The position numbers and the translations under genes are program-made. The notes beneath the pieces were generated by a model that saw only the letters and a program-made list of their open reading frames with translations, was not told the DNA's origin and searched no databases. This document shows positions 16,925 to 25,055 of a stretch of 64,000 nt of DNA, one piece after another; the first letter of the stretch is position 1; the number at the start of each line of letters is the position of its first letter. This stretch comes from Mycobacterium sp. (lineage in GTDB: Bacteria > Actinomycetota > Actinomycetes > Mycobacteriales > Mycobacteriaceae): assembly GCA_020438865.1 (NCBI GenBank), contig JAGQTU010000013.1, positions 1 to 64,000 on the forward strand, in the 5' to 3' direction.

Positions 16925-17584
16925 GTGGTGAACAGCCCCAGCGAAGAGCCGGCCTGGAAGCAGCGCGCGGTCGAGCGGTCGATCCGCACCGCCAAGGTGC
17001 GTGCCGGTCAGCGGGTGCAGCGGTTCCTGGATGCCGCCCAGGCGATCATCACCGAGAAGGGCAGCACCGACTTCACCGTCCAAGAGGTGGTGGATCGGTC
17101 CCGGCAGTCGCTGCGGAGCTTCTACCTGCAGTTCGACGGTAAGCACGAGCTGCTGCTGGCGCTGTTCGAAGACGCGCTGAGCCGGGCCGCAGATCAGATC
17201 CGCGCCGCGACGTCGGCCAGGAAGGATCCCCTCGAGCGGCTCAAGGTGGCCGTCACGCTGCTCTTCGAGTTGTCCCGGCCAGACCCGACGGCACGCCGGC
17301 CGCTGTTCACCGACTTCGCCCCGCAGCTACTGATCTCGCACCCCAACGAGGTCAAGGTCGCCCACGCTCCGCTGGTCGCGTTGTTCTGCGAATTGATGGA
17401 GGACGCCGCCAAAGCGGGCGAACTTCGCAAGGACGCCAACCCCCGCAGGCTGGCCGCGATGACGATGCAGACCATCATGTTCATCGCGCAGTCCAGTGGT
17501 GCGCCCGATGATGAGAACGTGCACTCCCCGATCAGCGGTGACGAGGTCTGGACGTTCTGCTCGCAGGGCTTCGCCCGGCACTGA
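16925..17584 (+). CDS. TetR-family regulator, probable master repressor of the island
   Basis: 219 residues. GTG 16925 (or the adjacent GTG 16928) is chosen because longer reading would start inside the operator. The helix-turn-helix is at about residues 36-75 (TVQEVVDRSRQSLRSFYLQF). The C-terminal ligand domain has DFAPQLLISHPNEV and MTMQTIMFIAQSSG. Its promoter carries two copies of a palindrome that recurs at four other promoters between 11 and 31.5 kb. The simplest reading is that this protein represses them all and is released by a pathway intermediate, perhaps an acyl-CoA. Binding is inferred, not shown. Confidence 0.85.
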   Translation: MVNSPSEEPAWKQRAVERSIRTAKVRAGQRVQRFLDAAQAIITEKGSTDFTVQEVVDRSRQSLRSFYLQFDGKHELLLALFEDALSRAADQIRAATSARKDPLERLKVAVTLLFELSRPDPTARRPLFTDFAPQLLISHPNEVKVAHAPLVALFCELMEDAAKAGELRKDANPRRLAAMTMQTIMFIAQSSGAPDDENVHSPISGDEVWTFCSQGFARH

Positions 17585-17595
17585 GCCGAGATGGG

Positions 17596-18474
17596 TCAGC
17601 GGTTGTCGACGACTGATCCGGTGATGAGACTCTCCGCCGCGCTGTAGGCGTCGCACCGGCCTTCGGCCACGGCCGCGGCCAAGGCGTCCAATTCCGGATG
17701 GGTGTGTAGTCGACTCTGCGCCAGCGAGAGCACCTGCGCCCGGGCTCTGGCCGCTCGGCGGGCGGGGGTGTCGGCGCGATGATGTGCCTCGATGGCCTCG
17801 ACGAGATCGCCCACCCCCTCGGCGCGGGCGGCGACCAGCATGAGGACCGGGACGTGCGTCTCGAACTTCAGATCGCGCACCGTCTGCGCGGCGCCGTCCC
17901 GGTCGGCCTTGTTGACCACCACCACGTCGGCGACCTCGAGCAGGCCGGCCTTGGCGGCCTGGACCGCGTCACCGGCACCGGGGTTGAGGATCACGATCGT
18001 CGGGTCGGCCACCGCGGCGATCTCGATCTCAGACTGACCCACCCCGACGCTCTCCAGCAGCACGACGTCGTACCCGAGCGCGCCGAGCACGCGGATGGCG
18101 GCCGGGACCGCCGCGGCCAGACCACCGACGTGACCACGGCTGGCGACCGAACGGATCAACACGTCGGGATCGTTGATGTGCGCCGCCATCCGGATCCGAT
18201 CGCCCAGCAGCGCGCCCCCGCTGTAGGGCGAGGACGGGTCCACCGCCAGCACCGCGACCCGTTGTCCGCGTTCGCGATACGCCGCGACCAGTACGGCGAT
18301 CGTCGTCGACTTGCCGGCACCGGGCGGGCCGGTCACCCCGATCACCGGCACGGTCACCGAGCCCACCTCGGCCAGCACCTCGGCGCGGCGGTCGCTCTCG
18401 ACGAGGCTCAGCAGCCGCCCTACCGCGCGGGTGTTCCCGCTGCGGGCCGCGGCGATCAGCTCGGCGACGTCCAT
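17596..18474 (-). CDS. meaB: MeaB/ArgK-type GTPase, chaperone of B12-dependent acyl-CoA mutases
   Basis: 292 residues from ATG 18474 (TTG 18483 is possible). G-protein motifs: Walker A GPPGAGKST (49-57), the MeaB-specific DPSSPYSGGALLGDRIRM, ESVGVGQSE (Switch III region, normally ETVGVGQSE) and NKAD. MeaB proteins load adenosylcobalamin onto methylmalonyl-CoA-type mutases and protect them. The mutase of this island is 9-11 kb away at 27.1-29.1 kb, and the promoter of the thiolase-meaB operon carries the same palindrome. This GTPase probably serves that mutase. Confidence 0.9.
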   Translation of the reverse strand: MDVAELIAAARSGNTRAVGRLLSLVESDRRAEVLAEVGSVTVPVIGVTGPPGAGKSTTIAVLVAAYRERGQRVAVLAVDPSSPYSGGALLGDRIRMAAHINDPDVLIRSVASRGHVGGLAAAVPAAIRVLGALGYDVVLLESVGVGQSEIEIAAVADPTIVILNPGAGDAVQAAKAGLLEVADVVVVNKADRDGAAQTVRDLKFETHVPVLMLVAARAEGVGDLVEAIEAHHRADTPARRAARARAQVLSLAQSRLHTHPELDALAAAVAEGRCDAYSAAESLITGSVVDNR

Positions 18475-18490
18475 GACAGGCAACGCTACG

Positions 18491-19642
18491 TCAGGGCGCC
18501 GCGACCTCTATGACCGTTGCCGATCCCATGCCCCCACCGGCGCACATCGCCGCCACCCCGATACCGCCGCCGCGGCGGCGCAGTTCATGGGTCAGCGTCA
18601 CCAGCATCCTGGCACCGGTGGCCGCGACCGGATGGCCCAGCGAGCACCCGCTGCCGCTGACGTTGACCAGGTCGGGGTCGATGTCCAGCAGCTTGATGGT
18701 GGCCACGCACATCGCGGCGAAGGCCTCGTTGATCTCGAACAGGTCCACGTCGGCAAGTGAAAGCCCGGCGCGGGCAAGCGCTTTGGGGATCGCCTCGACC
18801 GGGGCCAGTCCGGTCTCGGCGGGGTCGACACCGACCGAGGCCCAGGACAGCACGGTACCCAGAGCCGGCAGCCCGAGGGTGTCGCTGGCGATCGTGAGCG
18901 CGGCCGCGGCGTCGTTGCCTCCGCAGGCGTTGCCCGCGGTGATCGAGAAGCCCTCGATCTCCGGGTGCAGCGGCTTGAGCGACGAGAGCTTCTCCAGGGT
19001 GGTGTCGCGGCGCGGATGCTCGTCGGTGTCGAACAGACCGTGCGGGGTGTCGATCGGGACGATCTCCTGCTTGAAGCGCCCCTCGTCGATCGCGGCGATC
19101 GCGTTGCGGTGTGAGCGCAGCGCCCAGGCATCCATCTCCTCGCGGCTGACCCCGGCCCGCACCGCGGCGTTCCAGCCGACTGTGATGGACATGTCCATGT
19201 TCGGGGCGTCCGGCCGGTCGGGGTGTGTCGGCGGGAACCAGTCGACGAACTCCTCACCGGCACGCCGCTTGAACCGCGGGGAACTCGACGCGGAGTTCAC
19301 TCCCCCGGCGATCACCAACCGGTCCATCCCGGCCCGGATACTCGCGGCCGCGCCCTGCACCGCAGCGAGTCCGGCGGCGCAGTGCCGGTTGGTGGCCAGT
19401 CCGGGCACCGAGGTCAGTCCGGCGGTGATCGCGGCATGGCGGGCGACCACGCCGCCGCCGTAGAGGCCCTCGCCGAGGATCAGATCGTCGATATCGGCCC
19501 GGTCGACGTGCGAGTCGAGCTCGGTCACCGTGGCCCCGACGATGTGGTCGGCCAGCTGATAGGCGTCGGTGTCGCGCAGCGTGCCCTTCACCGCCGTGCC
19601 GATCGGGGTGCGCAGGGCCGAGACGATGACTGCTTCGGGCAC
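18491..19642 (-). CDS. Thiolase / acetyl-CoA acetyltransferase
   Basis: 383 residues with the full catalytic set: TNRHCAAGLA (C88), SLGHPVAATG (His about 337) and AMCAGGGMGS (C367). It cleaves 3-ketoacyl-CoA. It heads a two-gene operon with meaB (16 bp apart) and is divergent from the SDR gene across a 90-bp promoter bearing a regulon palindrome. Relative to the thiolase at 5849 it is only distantly similar, so the two probably act on different ketoacyl-CoAs. Confidence 0.92.
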   Translation of the reverse strand: MPEAVIVSALRTPIGTAVKGTLRDTDAYQLADHIVGATVTELDSHVDRADIDDLILGEGLYGGGVVARHAAITAGLTSVPGLATNRHCAAGLAAVQGAAASIRAGMDRLVIAGGVNSASSSPRFKRRAGEEFVDWFPPTHPDRPDAPNMDMSITVGWNAAVRAGVSREEMDAWALRSHRNAIAAIDEGRFKQEIVPIDTPHGLFDTDEHPRRDTTLEKLSSLKPLHPEIEGFSITAGNACGGNDAAAALTIASDTLGLPALGTVLSWASVGVDPAETGLAPVEAIPKALARAGLSLADVDLFEINEAFAAMCVATIKLLDIDPDLVNVSGSGCSLGHPVAATGARMLVTLTHELRRRGGGIGVAAMCAGGGMGSATVIEVAAP

Positions 19643-19679
19643 GGCTTCTCCTCGTTCGTTGACCGGACACCGGCGATGT

Positions 19680-19694
19680 GAGAATACTATTCTC
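19680..19694. promoter_or_regulatory. Regulon palindrome GAGAATACTATTCTC, copy at thiolase/SDR divergent promoter
   Basis: GAGAATA-C-TATTCTC is a perfect 7-1-7 palindrome and the best single match to the consensus. TACTAT inside it resembles a -10 box. An overlapping CTCTC-N5-GAGAG (19692-19706) and a half-site GAGAGT follow. It lies 38 bp before both the thiolase ATG and the SDR ATG, so one site can repress both directions. Confidence 0.75.
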
Positions 19695-19732
19695 TCAAGT
19701 AGAGAGTGTCAGTTGCAAGAAGGGTAACGCGT

Positions 19733-20497
19733 ATGCAGATCAGTGGGAGTTCCGCCGTCGTCTTCGGCGGTGCGGGCGGCCTCGGTGAGGCGACCGTGCG
19801 ACGGCTGCACGGTGCCGGCGTCAAGGTCGTGATCGCCGACCTCGCCGACGACAAGGGCAAGGAACTCGCCGGCGAGTTGGGCGTCCCCTATGTGCGCACC
19901 GACGTCACCAGCGACGACGACGTGAACGCCGCGATCGCCGCGGCCGAGGCACTCGGGCCGTTCCGGATCTCGGTGGACACCCACGGCGGCCCGGCCGGCG
20001 GCGGCCGGCTGGTCGGCAAGGACGGCTCGCCGCTGGACATGGAGGCGTTCACCAAGACGATCACCTTCTATCTGACCGCCGTGTTCAACGTCATGCGGCA
20101 TGCGGCCGCCGCCATGGCGCGCCAGGAGCCCGACGAGAACGGCGCCCGCGGCGTCATCATCAACACCGCCTCGATCGCGGCGTTCGAGGGCCAGATCGGC
20201 CAACTGCCGTACTCGGCGGCCAAGGGCGGCGTGGTCGGCATGACACTCGTTGCGGCGCGTGACCTTTCGCCGCTGGGCATCCGGGTGATGTCGATCGCAC
20301 CGGGAACCATCAACACCCCCGCCTACGGCAAAGCGGCCGACCAGTTGGAGGCCTACTGGGGTCCGCAGGTGCCCTTCCCCAAGCGGATGGGGCGCTCGGA
20401 CGAATACGGCAGGCTGGCGCTGTCGATCGCGGAGAACGACTACCTCAACGGCGAAACCATCCGGCTGGACGGCGCGTTGCGCTTCCCGCCGAAGTAA
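19733..20497 (+). CDS. SDR oxidoreductase, type 10 17beta-HSD/3-hydroxyacyl-CoA dehydrogenase-like
   Basis: 254 residues from ATG 19733, with AGAAGGG just upstream. NAD-binding [12 protein letters not shown] (residues 9-20); catalytic Ser in [11 protein letters not shown] and Tyr-x3-Lys in [11 protein letters not shown]; then [13 protein letters not shown]. The arrangement GGAGGLG and the SIAPGTI segment are like HSD10-type enzymes, which oxidise 2-methyl-3-hydroxyacyl-CoAs and hydroxysteroids. In this regulon an L-3-hydroxyacyl-CoA dehydrogenase role before the divergent thiolase is plausible. Confidence 0.87.
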   Translation: MQISGSSAVVFGGAGGLGEATVRRLHGAGVKVVIADLADDKGKELAGELGVPYVRTDVTSDDDVNAAIAAAEALGPFRISVDTHGGPAGGGRLVGKDGSPLDMEAFTKTITFYLTAVFNVMRHAAAAMARQEPDENGARGVIINTASIAAFEGQIGQLPYSAAKGGVVGMTLVAARDLSPLGIRVMSIAPGTINTPAYGKAADQLEAYWGPQVPFPKRMGRSDEYGRLALSIAENDYLNGETIRLDGALRFPPK

Positions 20498-20507
20498 CGT
20501 CCTTCCG

Positions 20508-20565
20508 CGAGCAGACGCAAAGGTACCGAAATCTCCGGCGTGTCCGGACCTTTAGCGTCTGCTCG
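20508..20565. terminator. Long inverted repeat between convergent genes (bidirectional terminator or intergenic repeat)
   Basis: CGAGCAGACGCAAAGGT (20508-20524) pairs with ACCTTTAGCGTCTGCTCG (20548-20565) with a single bulged base and a 23-nt loop. It occupies the entire 79-bp gap between the convergent SDR and crotonase genes. There is no U tract. It may be an intrinsic-type bidirectional terminator or a copy of a dispersed intergenic repeat. Confidence 0.6.
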
Positions 20566-20576
20566 GGGAGGAGAAG

Positions 20577-21341
20577 TCAGTTCTTGGCGATCAGCCCGTC
20601 GACGATCCGGTTGAAGTCGGTGGTTCCGAATGACACGTACTCCGCCAGGTTGGCGTAGTCGAGCGAGGCCATCACGGACTTCTCGAGTTGAATGTTCATC
20701 AGCCGCTTGGTTGCCTCGACCGCCTGCTGCGGCAATTCGATGAGCTTCTTCGCGCAGGCGATCGCCTCGGACAGGGGATCGGCGACAACATGATTCGCCA
20801 GCCCCAGGGCCACCGCGCGGTCGGCCTTGATCCGCACGCCGGTCAATGCGAACTCCTTGGCCTGCAGCAGGCTGATCTGCGAGCCCCACACCAGCGGGCC
20901 CCCGTCGGCGGCGACCAGGCCGATCGACACGTGGGGGTCGGCGAAGAAAGCCGACTCGGCGATGTACACGACGTCGGACAGCGCGGCCAGGCTGCAGCCC
21001 AGCCCGACCGCAGGCCCGTTGACCGCCGCGATCACCGGAATCCGGCAGCGCACCATACCGATCACCAGATCACGGCCGTGCTTGATCGTCTTCTGCCGCA
21101 ACGCCTCGTCCTTGCGAAGCTCGTTGAGATAGTTGAAGTCACCACCGGCTGAGAACGCCCGCCCCGCGCCGGTGATGACGGCGGCCCGCGCGGTGGCATC
21201 CTCGTTGAGCGCCTCCCAGATCCGGGCCAGCCCCACGTGCAGCGGGTCGTTGACGGCGTTCAGCTCGTCCGGGCGGTTCAGCGTGATGATGCGCAGCGGG
21301 CCGTCGGCCTGCACGTCGACTTCGTCTGGCATGTCGTACAT
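20577..21341 (-). CDS. Crotonase-fold enoyl-CoA hydratase/hydrolase-like protein with altered catalytic acids
   Basis: 254 residues. The CoA-binding oxyanion segments GAGRAFSAGGDFNYL and NGPAVGLGCSLAALSD are clear. Relative to rat enoyl-CoA hydratase, the first catalytic Glu (GGGCE) is Ser here (GLGCS) and the second (QPE) is His (DPH). Asp appears in VAADGG. Loss of both glutamates argues against simple enoyl hydration. Crotonase-fold members with Asp here include C-C hydrolases and isomerases. It is last in the ligase-ACAD-ACAD-crotonase operon, 2 bp from the dehydrogenase. Confidence 0.85.
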   Translation of the reverse strand: MYDMPDEVDVQADGPLRIITLNRPDELNAVNDPLHVGLARIWEALNEDATARAAVITGAGRAFSAGGDFNYLNELRKDEALRQKTIKHGRDLVIGMVRCRIPVIAAVNGPAVGLGCSLAALSDVVYIAESAFFADPHVSIGLVAADGGPLVWGSQISLLQAKEFALTGVRIKADRAVALGLANHVVADPLSEAIACAKKLIELPQQAVEATKRLMNIQLEKSVMASLDYANLAEYVSFGTTDFNRIVDGLIAKN

Positions 21342-21343
21342 AT

Positions 21344-22444
21344 CTAGACTCCCAATCCCAGGATGCGTCCGGCGATGATGTTCTTCTGAATCTGTGACGT
21401 GCCGCCCATGACACTCTGGGCGCGGCTGTACATGTAGGCGCCGAACAGATCCTCGTCGCCGGTGCCGACGGTGGCCAGCACCGCGTGCCCGACGGACTGT
21501 TCGGTCCAGGTCATCAGCAGCTTGTCCAGCGATCCGCCCGGGCCGTGCGTGATGCCGTCGAGCTGCTCGGAGAGCCGCCGGCGCACGTGCAGGCGCAGCA
21601 TCTCCGTCTGCACCCAGGCCCAGGACAGCTCGTCGGGGATCTCCCCGTCGACGCGGGAGGCCAACTGACGCACCAGCTTTCCGTAGCGCGCCGAGAAGCC
21701 CAGGGTGGAGGGTTCGCGCTCGTGGCTGACCACGGTCATCGCCAACTTCCAGCCGTCACCCGGTGCGCCGACCATGTTCGCGGCGGGCACCCGGGCGCCC
21801 TCGAACTCGACCTGACCGAACTCCTTGGTGACACCGCTGATCATCTTCAGCGGGCGCTGCACGATGCCGGGCTGGTGCATCGAGACGATGAACGCCGAAA
21901 TGCTTTTGTGCTTGGGCAAGTGCGCGGCCCGTTCCTTGTCGGTTCGGGCCAGCACCAGGCACCAGTCTGCGCAGTCGGAGTAGCTGGTCCAGATCTTGTG
22001 GCCGTTGATGACGTAGTCGTCGCCGTCGCGGGTCGCGGTGGTGGTCAACGACGCCAGATCCGAGCCCGCGCCGGGTTCGGAGAAGCCCTGACACCAGCGC
22101 TCGGTGCCGTCGATCATGCCGGGCAGGAACCGCTGGCGCAGTTCCTCGCTGCCGTGCGCACTCAGGCCGACCACCAAGTAGCCCAGACTCGGCCGGGCCG
22201 GTGCGCCGGCCTTCGCGATCTCCTCGTCGACGATCACATCGAAGACGGTCGGCAAGCCCTGGCCGCCATACTCTTTGGGCCACGACGTGCCGAAGAACCC
22301 AGCGGCGTAAAGCGCCTGATGCCACTCCCCCGCCTTGGCCCAGTACGCATCACCCGACGTCGGGAACTTGCCCTTCTGCCCGGTCAGCCAGCCGCGCAAC
22401 CGGTCCCGGAAGGCGGCCTCCTCCGGCGAATCACGAAAGTCCAA
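21344..22444 (-). CDS. Acyl-CoA dehydrogenase, alpha-type subunit (second pair)
   Basis: 366 residues. GFSEPGAGSDLASL at about residue 130, IWTSYSDCADWCLVL, a Glu in VSHEREPST, and a C-terminal MGGTSQIQKNIIAGRILGL. Very like the alpha subunit at 14829 in motif spacing. The preceding gene is a short beta-type homologue overlapping it by 14 bp, so this is a second heteromeric dehydrogenase. Two such pairs in one regulon imply two successive desaturation steps on bulky acyl-CoA intermediates. Confidence 0.88.
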   Translation of the reverse strand: MDFRDSPEEAAFRDRLRGWLTGQKGKFPTSGDAYWAKAGEWHQALYAAGFFGTSWPKEYGGQGLPTVFDVIVDEEIAKAGAPARPSLGYLVVGLSAHGSEELRQRFLPGMIDGTERWCQGFSEPGAGSDLASLTTTATRDGDDYVINGHKIWTSYSDCADWCLVLARTDKERAAHLPKHKSISAFIVSMHQPGIVQRPLKMISGVTKEFGQVEFEGARVPAANMVGAPGDGWKLAMTVVSHEREPSTLGFSARYGKLVRQLASRVDGEIPDELSWAWVQTEMLRLHVRRRLSEQLDGITHGPGGSLDKLLMTWTEQSVGHAVLATVGTGDEDLFGAYMYSRAQSVMGGTSQIQKNIIAGRILGLGV

Positions 22445-23246
22445 TGGTCAACTCCTCCAACTTGACTGGCCATACCTCAGTGGCGGTCAATACCCGGCGC
22501 AGGTAGACGTGCGCCAGGCACTCCCAGGTGTTGCCGATACCACCGTGCACCTGAATCGACGCCTCGCACACCGTCAAGGCGGCACGAGCGCAGTAGATCT
22601 TGGCCACCCGGGCGGCTTCGACGGCTTCCGGGCCGGGCAACTCATCGACCGCCCACGCAGCGTGGCGCAGCACGCTGACCGAGCCCTCGATCAGCGCCAA
22701 CCCCTCGGCCAGCAGGTGCGCGATCGCCTGGTAGGACCCGATCGGCGCGCCGTACTGCTCGCGGACTTTGGCGTAGTCGGTGGCCAGCACGTGGGTGCCG
22801 CGCGCGGCACCTACCAACTCGGCGGTCGTCACGGTCAGCGCGAGCGCATACCAGCGGTCGGCGTCCTCGGCGCTCAGTTCGGCGAGCTCGTCCGGTGATT
22901 CGACCACTCCCGCAAGGCTTCCGGTCAAGTCGATCGATGCGCCCCCCGGTCCGACGCGCTGCGGTGCACGGCCGAGCAGCCGCTGGAGGTCGTCGGCCAG
23001 TACCGGCCCGGCGAACGGTACGTCGACGAGACCGCGGGCGAACTCCTCGGCCACGATCGCGACCTCGACGCCGGATGCCTCGTCGGTGCGCAAGTTGCGC
23101 CAGCCGGTCGAGGCGACCGTCTTCTCCAGCCGCTCGCGCCGGGCCGCATCGTCGAGGTCGGCCACCGACCCGGGACCGAGGTCGTCGGCCAGCTTGGCCG
23201 CGGCGTCGCGCAGCTGCTGCTGCTCACTTGTCAGACGTGCATCCAT
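22431..23246 (-). CDS. Acyl-CoA dehydrogenase, beta-type (small) subunit (second pair)
   Basis: 271 residues, beginning MDARLTSEQQQLRDAAAKLADDLG. The N-terminal helical domain is recognisable, the flavin-binding middle is shortened, and the C-terminal YAKVREQYGAPIGSYQAI and SIQVHGGIGNTWE segments are retained. No catalytic-base motif is visible. It overlaps the downstream alpha gene (14 bp) and the upstream ligase gene (23 bp), indicating tight coupling and 1:1 expression of a heteromer. Confidence 0.85.
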   Translation of the reverse strand: MDARLTSEQQQLRDAAAKLADDLGPGSVADLDDAARRERLEKTVASTGWRNLRTDEASGVEVAIVAEEFARGLVDVPFAGPVLADDLQRLLGRAPQRVGPGGASIDLTGSLAGVVESPDELAELSAEDADRWYALALTVTTAELVGAARGTHVLATDYAKVREQYGAPIGSYQAIAHLLAEGLALIEGSVSVLRHAAWAVDELPGPEAVEAARVAKIYCARAALTVCEASIQVHGGIGNTWECLAHVYLRRVLTATEVWPVKLEELTIGLS

Positions 23247-24609
23247 ACTGCTCCTTCAGGACTCGCCGCAGCACCTTGCCCGAAGGCAGGCGTGGGATCT
23301 CGGGGACGAAGACGATGTCGCGCGGTTGCTTGTAGGAGGCCAACCGGTCGGCGACCAATGCCACCAATTCCTCCGCGGAGACCGGTGTTTCGGCGGTGAC
23401 GGCAGCGACAACGGCCTCGCCGTTGATACCGTCGGGCACACCGAACACCGCGCAGTCCCGCACGGCCGGATGCCCGTGCAGCACCGCCTCGACCTCGGCG
23501 GGCGCCACCTGGAAGCCGCGCACCTTCACCATCTCCCTGAGGCGGTCGGTGATCCGCAGCCAGCCGTCGTCGAGGTAGCCGATGTCGCCGGTGCGGTACC
23601 AGCCGTCGGTGAAGGCGGCGGCCGTCTCGCTCTCGGGAAGGTAACCGGCCATCGCCGACTTCGAGCGGACCTGGATCTCACCGCCGTCGGCTATGCGTAC
23701 CTCCACCCCGGGAACCGGCCGCCCGACTGTGTCCAGCCGCGGCTCACTCAGCGGGCAGCAGGAGATGACGGGCACCTCGCTGGTGCCGTAGGCCGAGATC
23801 CAGCAGACGCCCGTTCGGCGGGTCACCTCGTCGGCCACGCTTGCGGTGACCGGGGTGGCGCACCACATGATGTAGCGCAGCGACGACAGGTCGTAGGTCT
23901 CCAGCTCCGGGTGCGAGGCGATCGCCAGCGCGATCGGCGCGACCGCCATCTCGATGGTGATGCGGTCGTCGCCGATATGCCGCAACATGGCGTCGATGTC
24001 GAACCGGCGGTGCAATCTCATCCAGGCGCCGGCCTGCAGCGCGGTGGCGATGTTGAGCAGGCCGAGGATGTGCGAGGGCGGGGTGACGATCTGCATGCGG
24101 TCGGCCGCCGTCATCGCCAGGGCGTCGCGCCAGTGCCGCACCGCCGCGGCGAAGGATCGGTGGGTGTGGCGAACCGCCTTGGGCAGGCCGGTGGTGCCGG
24201 AACTGAAGACCAACACGGCGTCGGCGTCGGGGTCGGGCTCGGCGGCGCTCGGGTCGGCGGGGGTGATCGGCTCGTCGAGGTGCACCATCGGCATCAGTTC
24301 GGCCAGCACCGCGTTGTCGCCTACCGCGTGGGTGGCGCCGCTGACGGCCAGGGCCGCGCTGACCTCGGCGGTCTTCCAGGCCGGGCTGATCAGCACCGCC
24401 GAGGCGCCCAACTGCCAAATGGCCTGAACGGCGAACACGAACTCGGGCCGGTTGGACGACATCACGGCCACCCGCCGGCCGGCGCGCACGCCACGCTCCG
24501 CGAGGGCGTGGGCCAGTCCGGCGGAAAGGGCGTCGACCTGCGATCGTGTGTACATGAGGTCGTCGAATGCGAGCACCGGCGCGTGGTTCACGCTGCGCTC
24601 CGCTCGCAC
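23224..24609 (-). CDS. AMP-forming acyl-CoA synthetase (fatty-acid/aromatic-acid CoA ligase family)
   Basis: 461 residues from GTG 24609. ANL-superfamily motifs: P-loop VFSSGTTGLPKAVRHTH (about residue 138), the A5-type SAYGTSEVPVIS, WYRTGDIGYLDDGWLRITDR with the hinge, and the catalytic-lysine tail RLPSGKVLRRVLKEQYG. It is shorter than typical FadDs (about 500), mainly at the N-terminus. It activates a carboxylic acid to its CoA ester, the likely entry step for the two-subunit dehydrogenase encoded immediately downstream. Promoter shared with the divergent ferredoxin and carrying a regulon palindrome. Confidence 0.9.
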   Translation of the reverse strand: MRAERSVNHAPVLAFDDLMYTRSQVDALSAGLAHALAERGVRAGRRVAVMSSNRPEFVFAVQAIWQLGASAVLISPAWKTAEVSAALAVSGATHAVGDNAVLAELMPMVHLDEPITPADPSAAEPDPDADAVLVFSSGTTGLPKAVRHTHRSFAAAVRHWRDALAMTAADRMQIVTPPSHILGLLNIATALQAGAWMRLHRRFDIDAMLRHIGDDRITIEMAVAPIALAIASHPELETYDLSSLRYIMWCATPVTASVADEVTRRTGVCWISAYGTSEVPVISCCPLSEPRLDTVGRPVPGVEVRIADGGEIQVRSKSAMAGYLPESETAAAFTDGWYRTGDIGYLDDGWLRITDRLREMVKVRGFQVAPAEVEAVLHGHPAVRDCAVFGVPDGINGEAVVAAVTAETPVSAEELVALVADRLASYKQPRDIVFVPEIPRLPSGKVLRRVLKEQYGCTSDK

Positions 24610-24666
24610 ATGGTCAGTGATAATCCCATCGACAGATCCGACGACGAGAACATACTATCGTCAGTA

Positions 24667-24681
24667 GAGAATTGTATTCTC
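24667..24681. promoter_or_regulatory. Regulon palindrome GAGAATTGTATTCTC, copy at ligase/ferredoxin divergent promoter
   Basis: GAGAAT-TGT-ATTCTC, 6-bp perfect arms, lies 57 bp before the ligase GTG and 44 bp before the ferredoxin ATG. A degenerate related sequence beginning GAGAACATACTATC precedes it at 24646. One site can control both directions. Confidence 0.72.
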
Positions 24682-24725
24682 GTCTGAGTAGAATGACAAT
24701 GCGCCAACCGGAGGGAGAGACGTGC

Positions 24726-25055
24726 ATGACCTTGGACAGCGATACCCGGTGCGCGGTGTCTGACTCCGCAGACACCGCCGACGGCGGCACAGTGACGATC
24801 ACGTTGGACGGCAAGACGGTCAGCGTGCCGTTGAACCCCAAAGAGACGCTGCTGGAGAGCGCGCGCCGCGGGGGGCTGGTCCCGCCCTACAGCTGCGAGG
24901 CCGGCAATTGCGGCACCTGCATCGCGACGGTCAAAGAGGGCAAGGTCACCATGCGCCAAAACAAGGTCCTGTCCGACGAGGAGATCGAAGAGGGCCTGGT
25001 ACTCACCTGCCAGGGCATGCCCGAGACGACGGTGGTCGTCGACTACGACGACTGA
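24726..25055 (+). CDS. Plant-type [2Fe-2S] ferredoxin
   Basis: 109 residues from ATG 24726 with GGAGGGAGAG upstream. The C-terminal 85 residues are a beta-grasp ferredoxin: TVTITLDGKTVSVPL, cluster loop YSCEAGNCGTCIA (Cx4Cx2C) and the fourth Cys in VLTCQG. The first 25 residues are a polar extension. It carries single electrons, probably to the Rieske oxygenase at 11579 or another monooxygenase, since it shares the regulon palindrome. No reductase gene is adjacent. The 3' end overlaps the convergent CoA-transferase gene by 13 bp. Confidence 0.92.
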   Translation: MTLDSDTRCAVSDSADTADGGTVTITLDGKTVSVPLNPKETLLESARRGGLVPPYSCEAGNCGTCIATVKEGKVTMRQNKVLSDEEIEEGLVLTCQGMPETTVVVDYDD

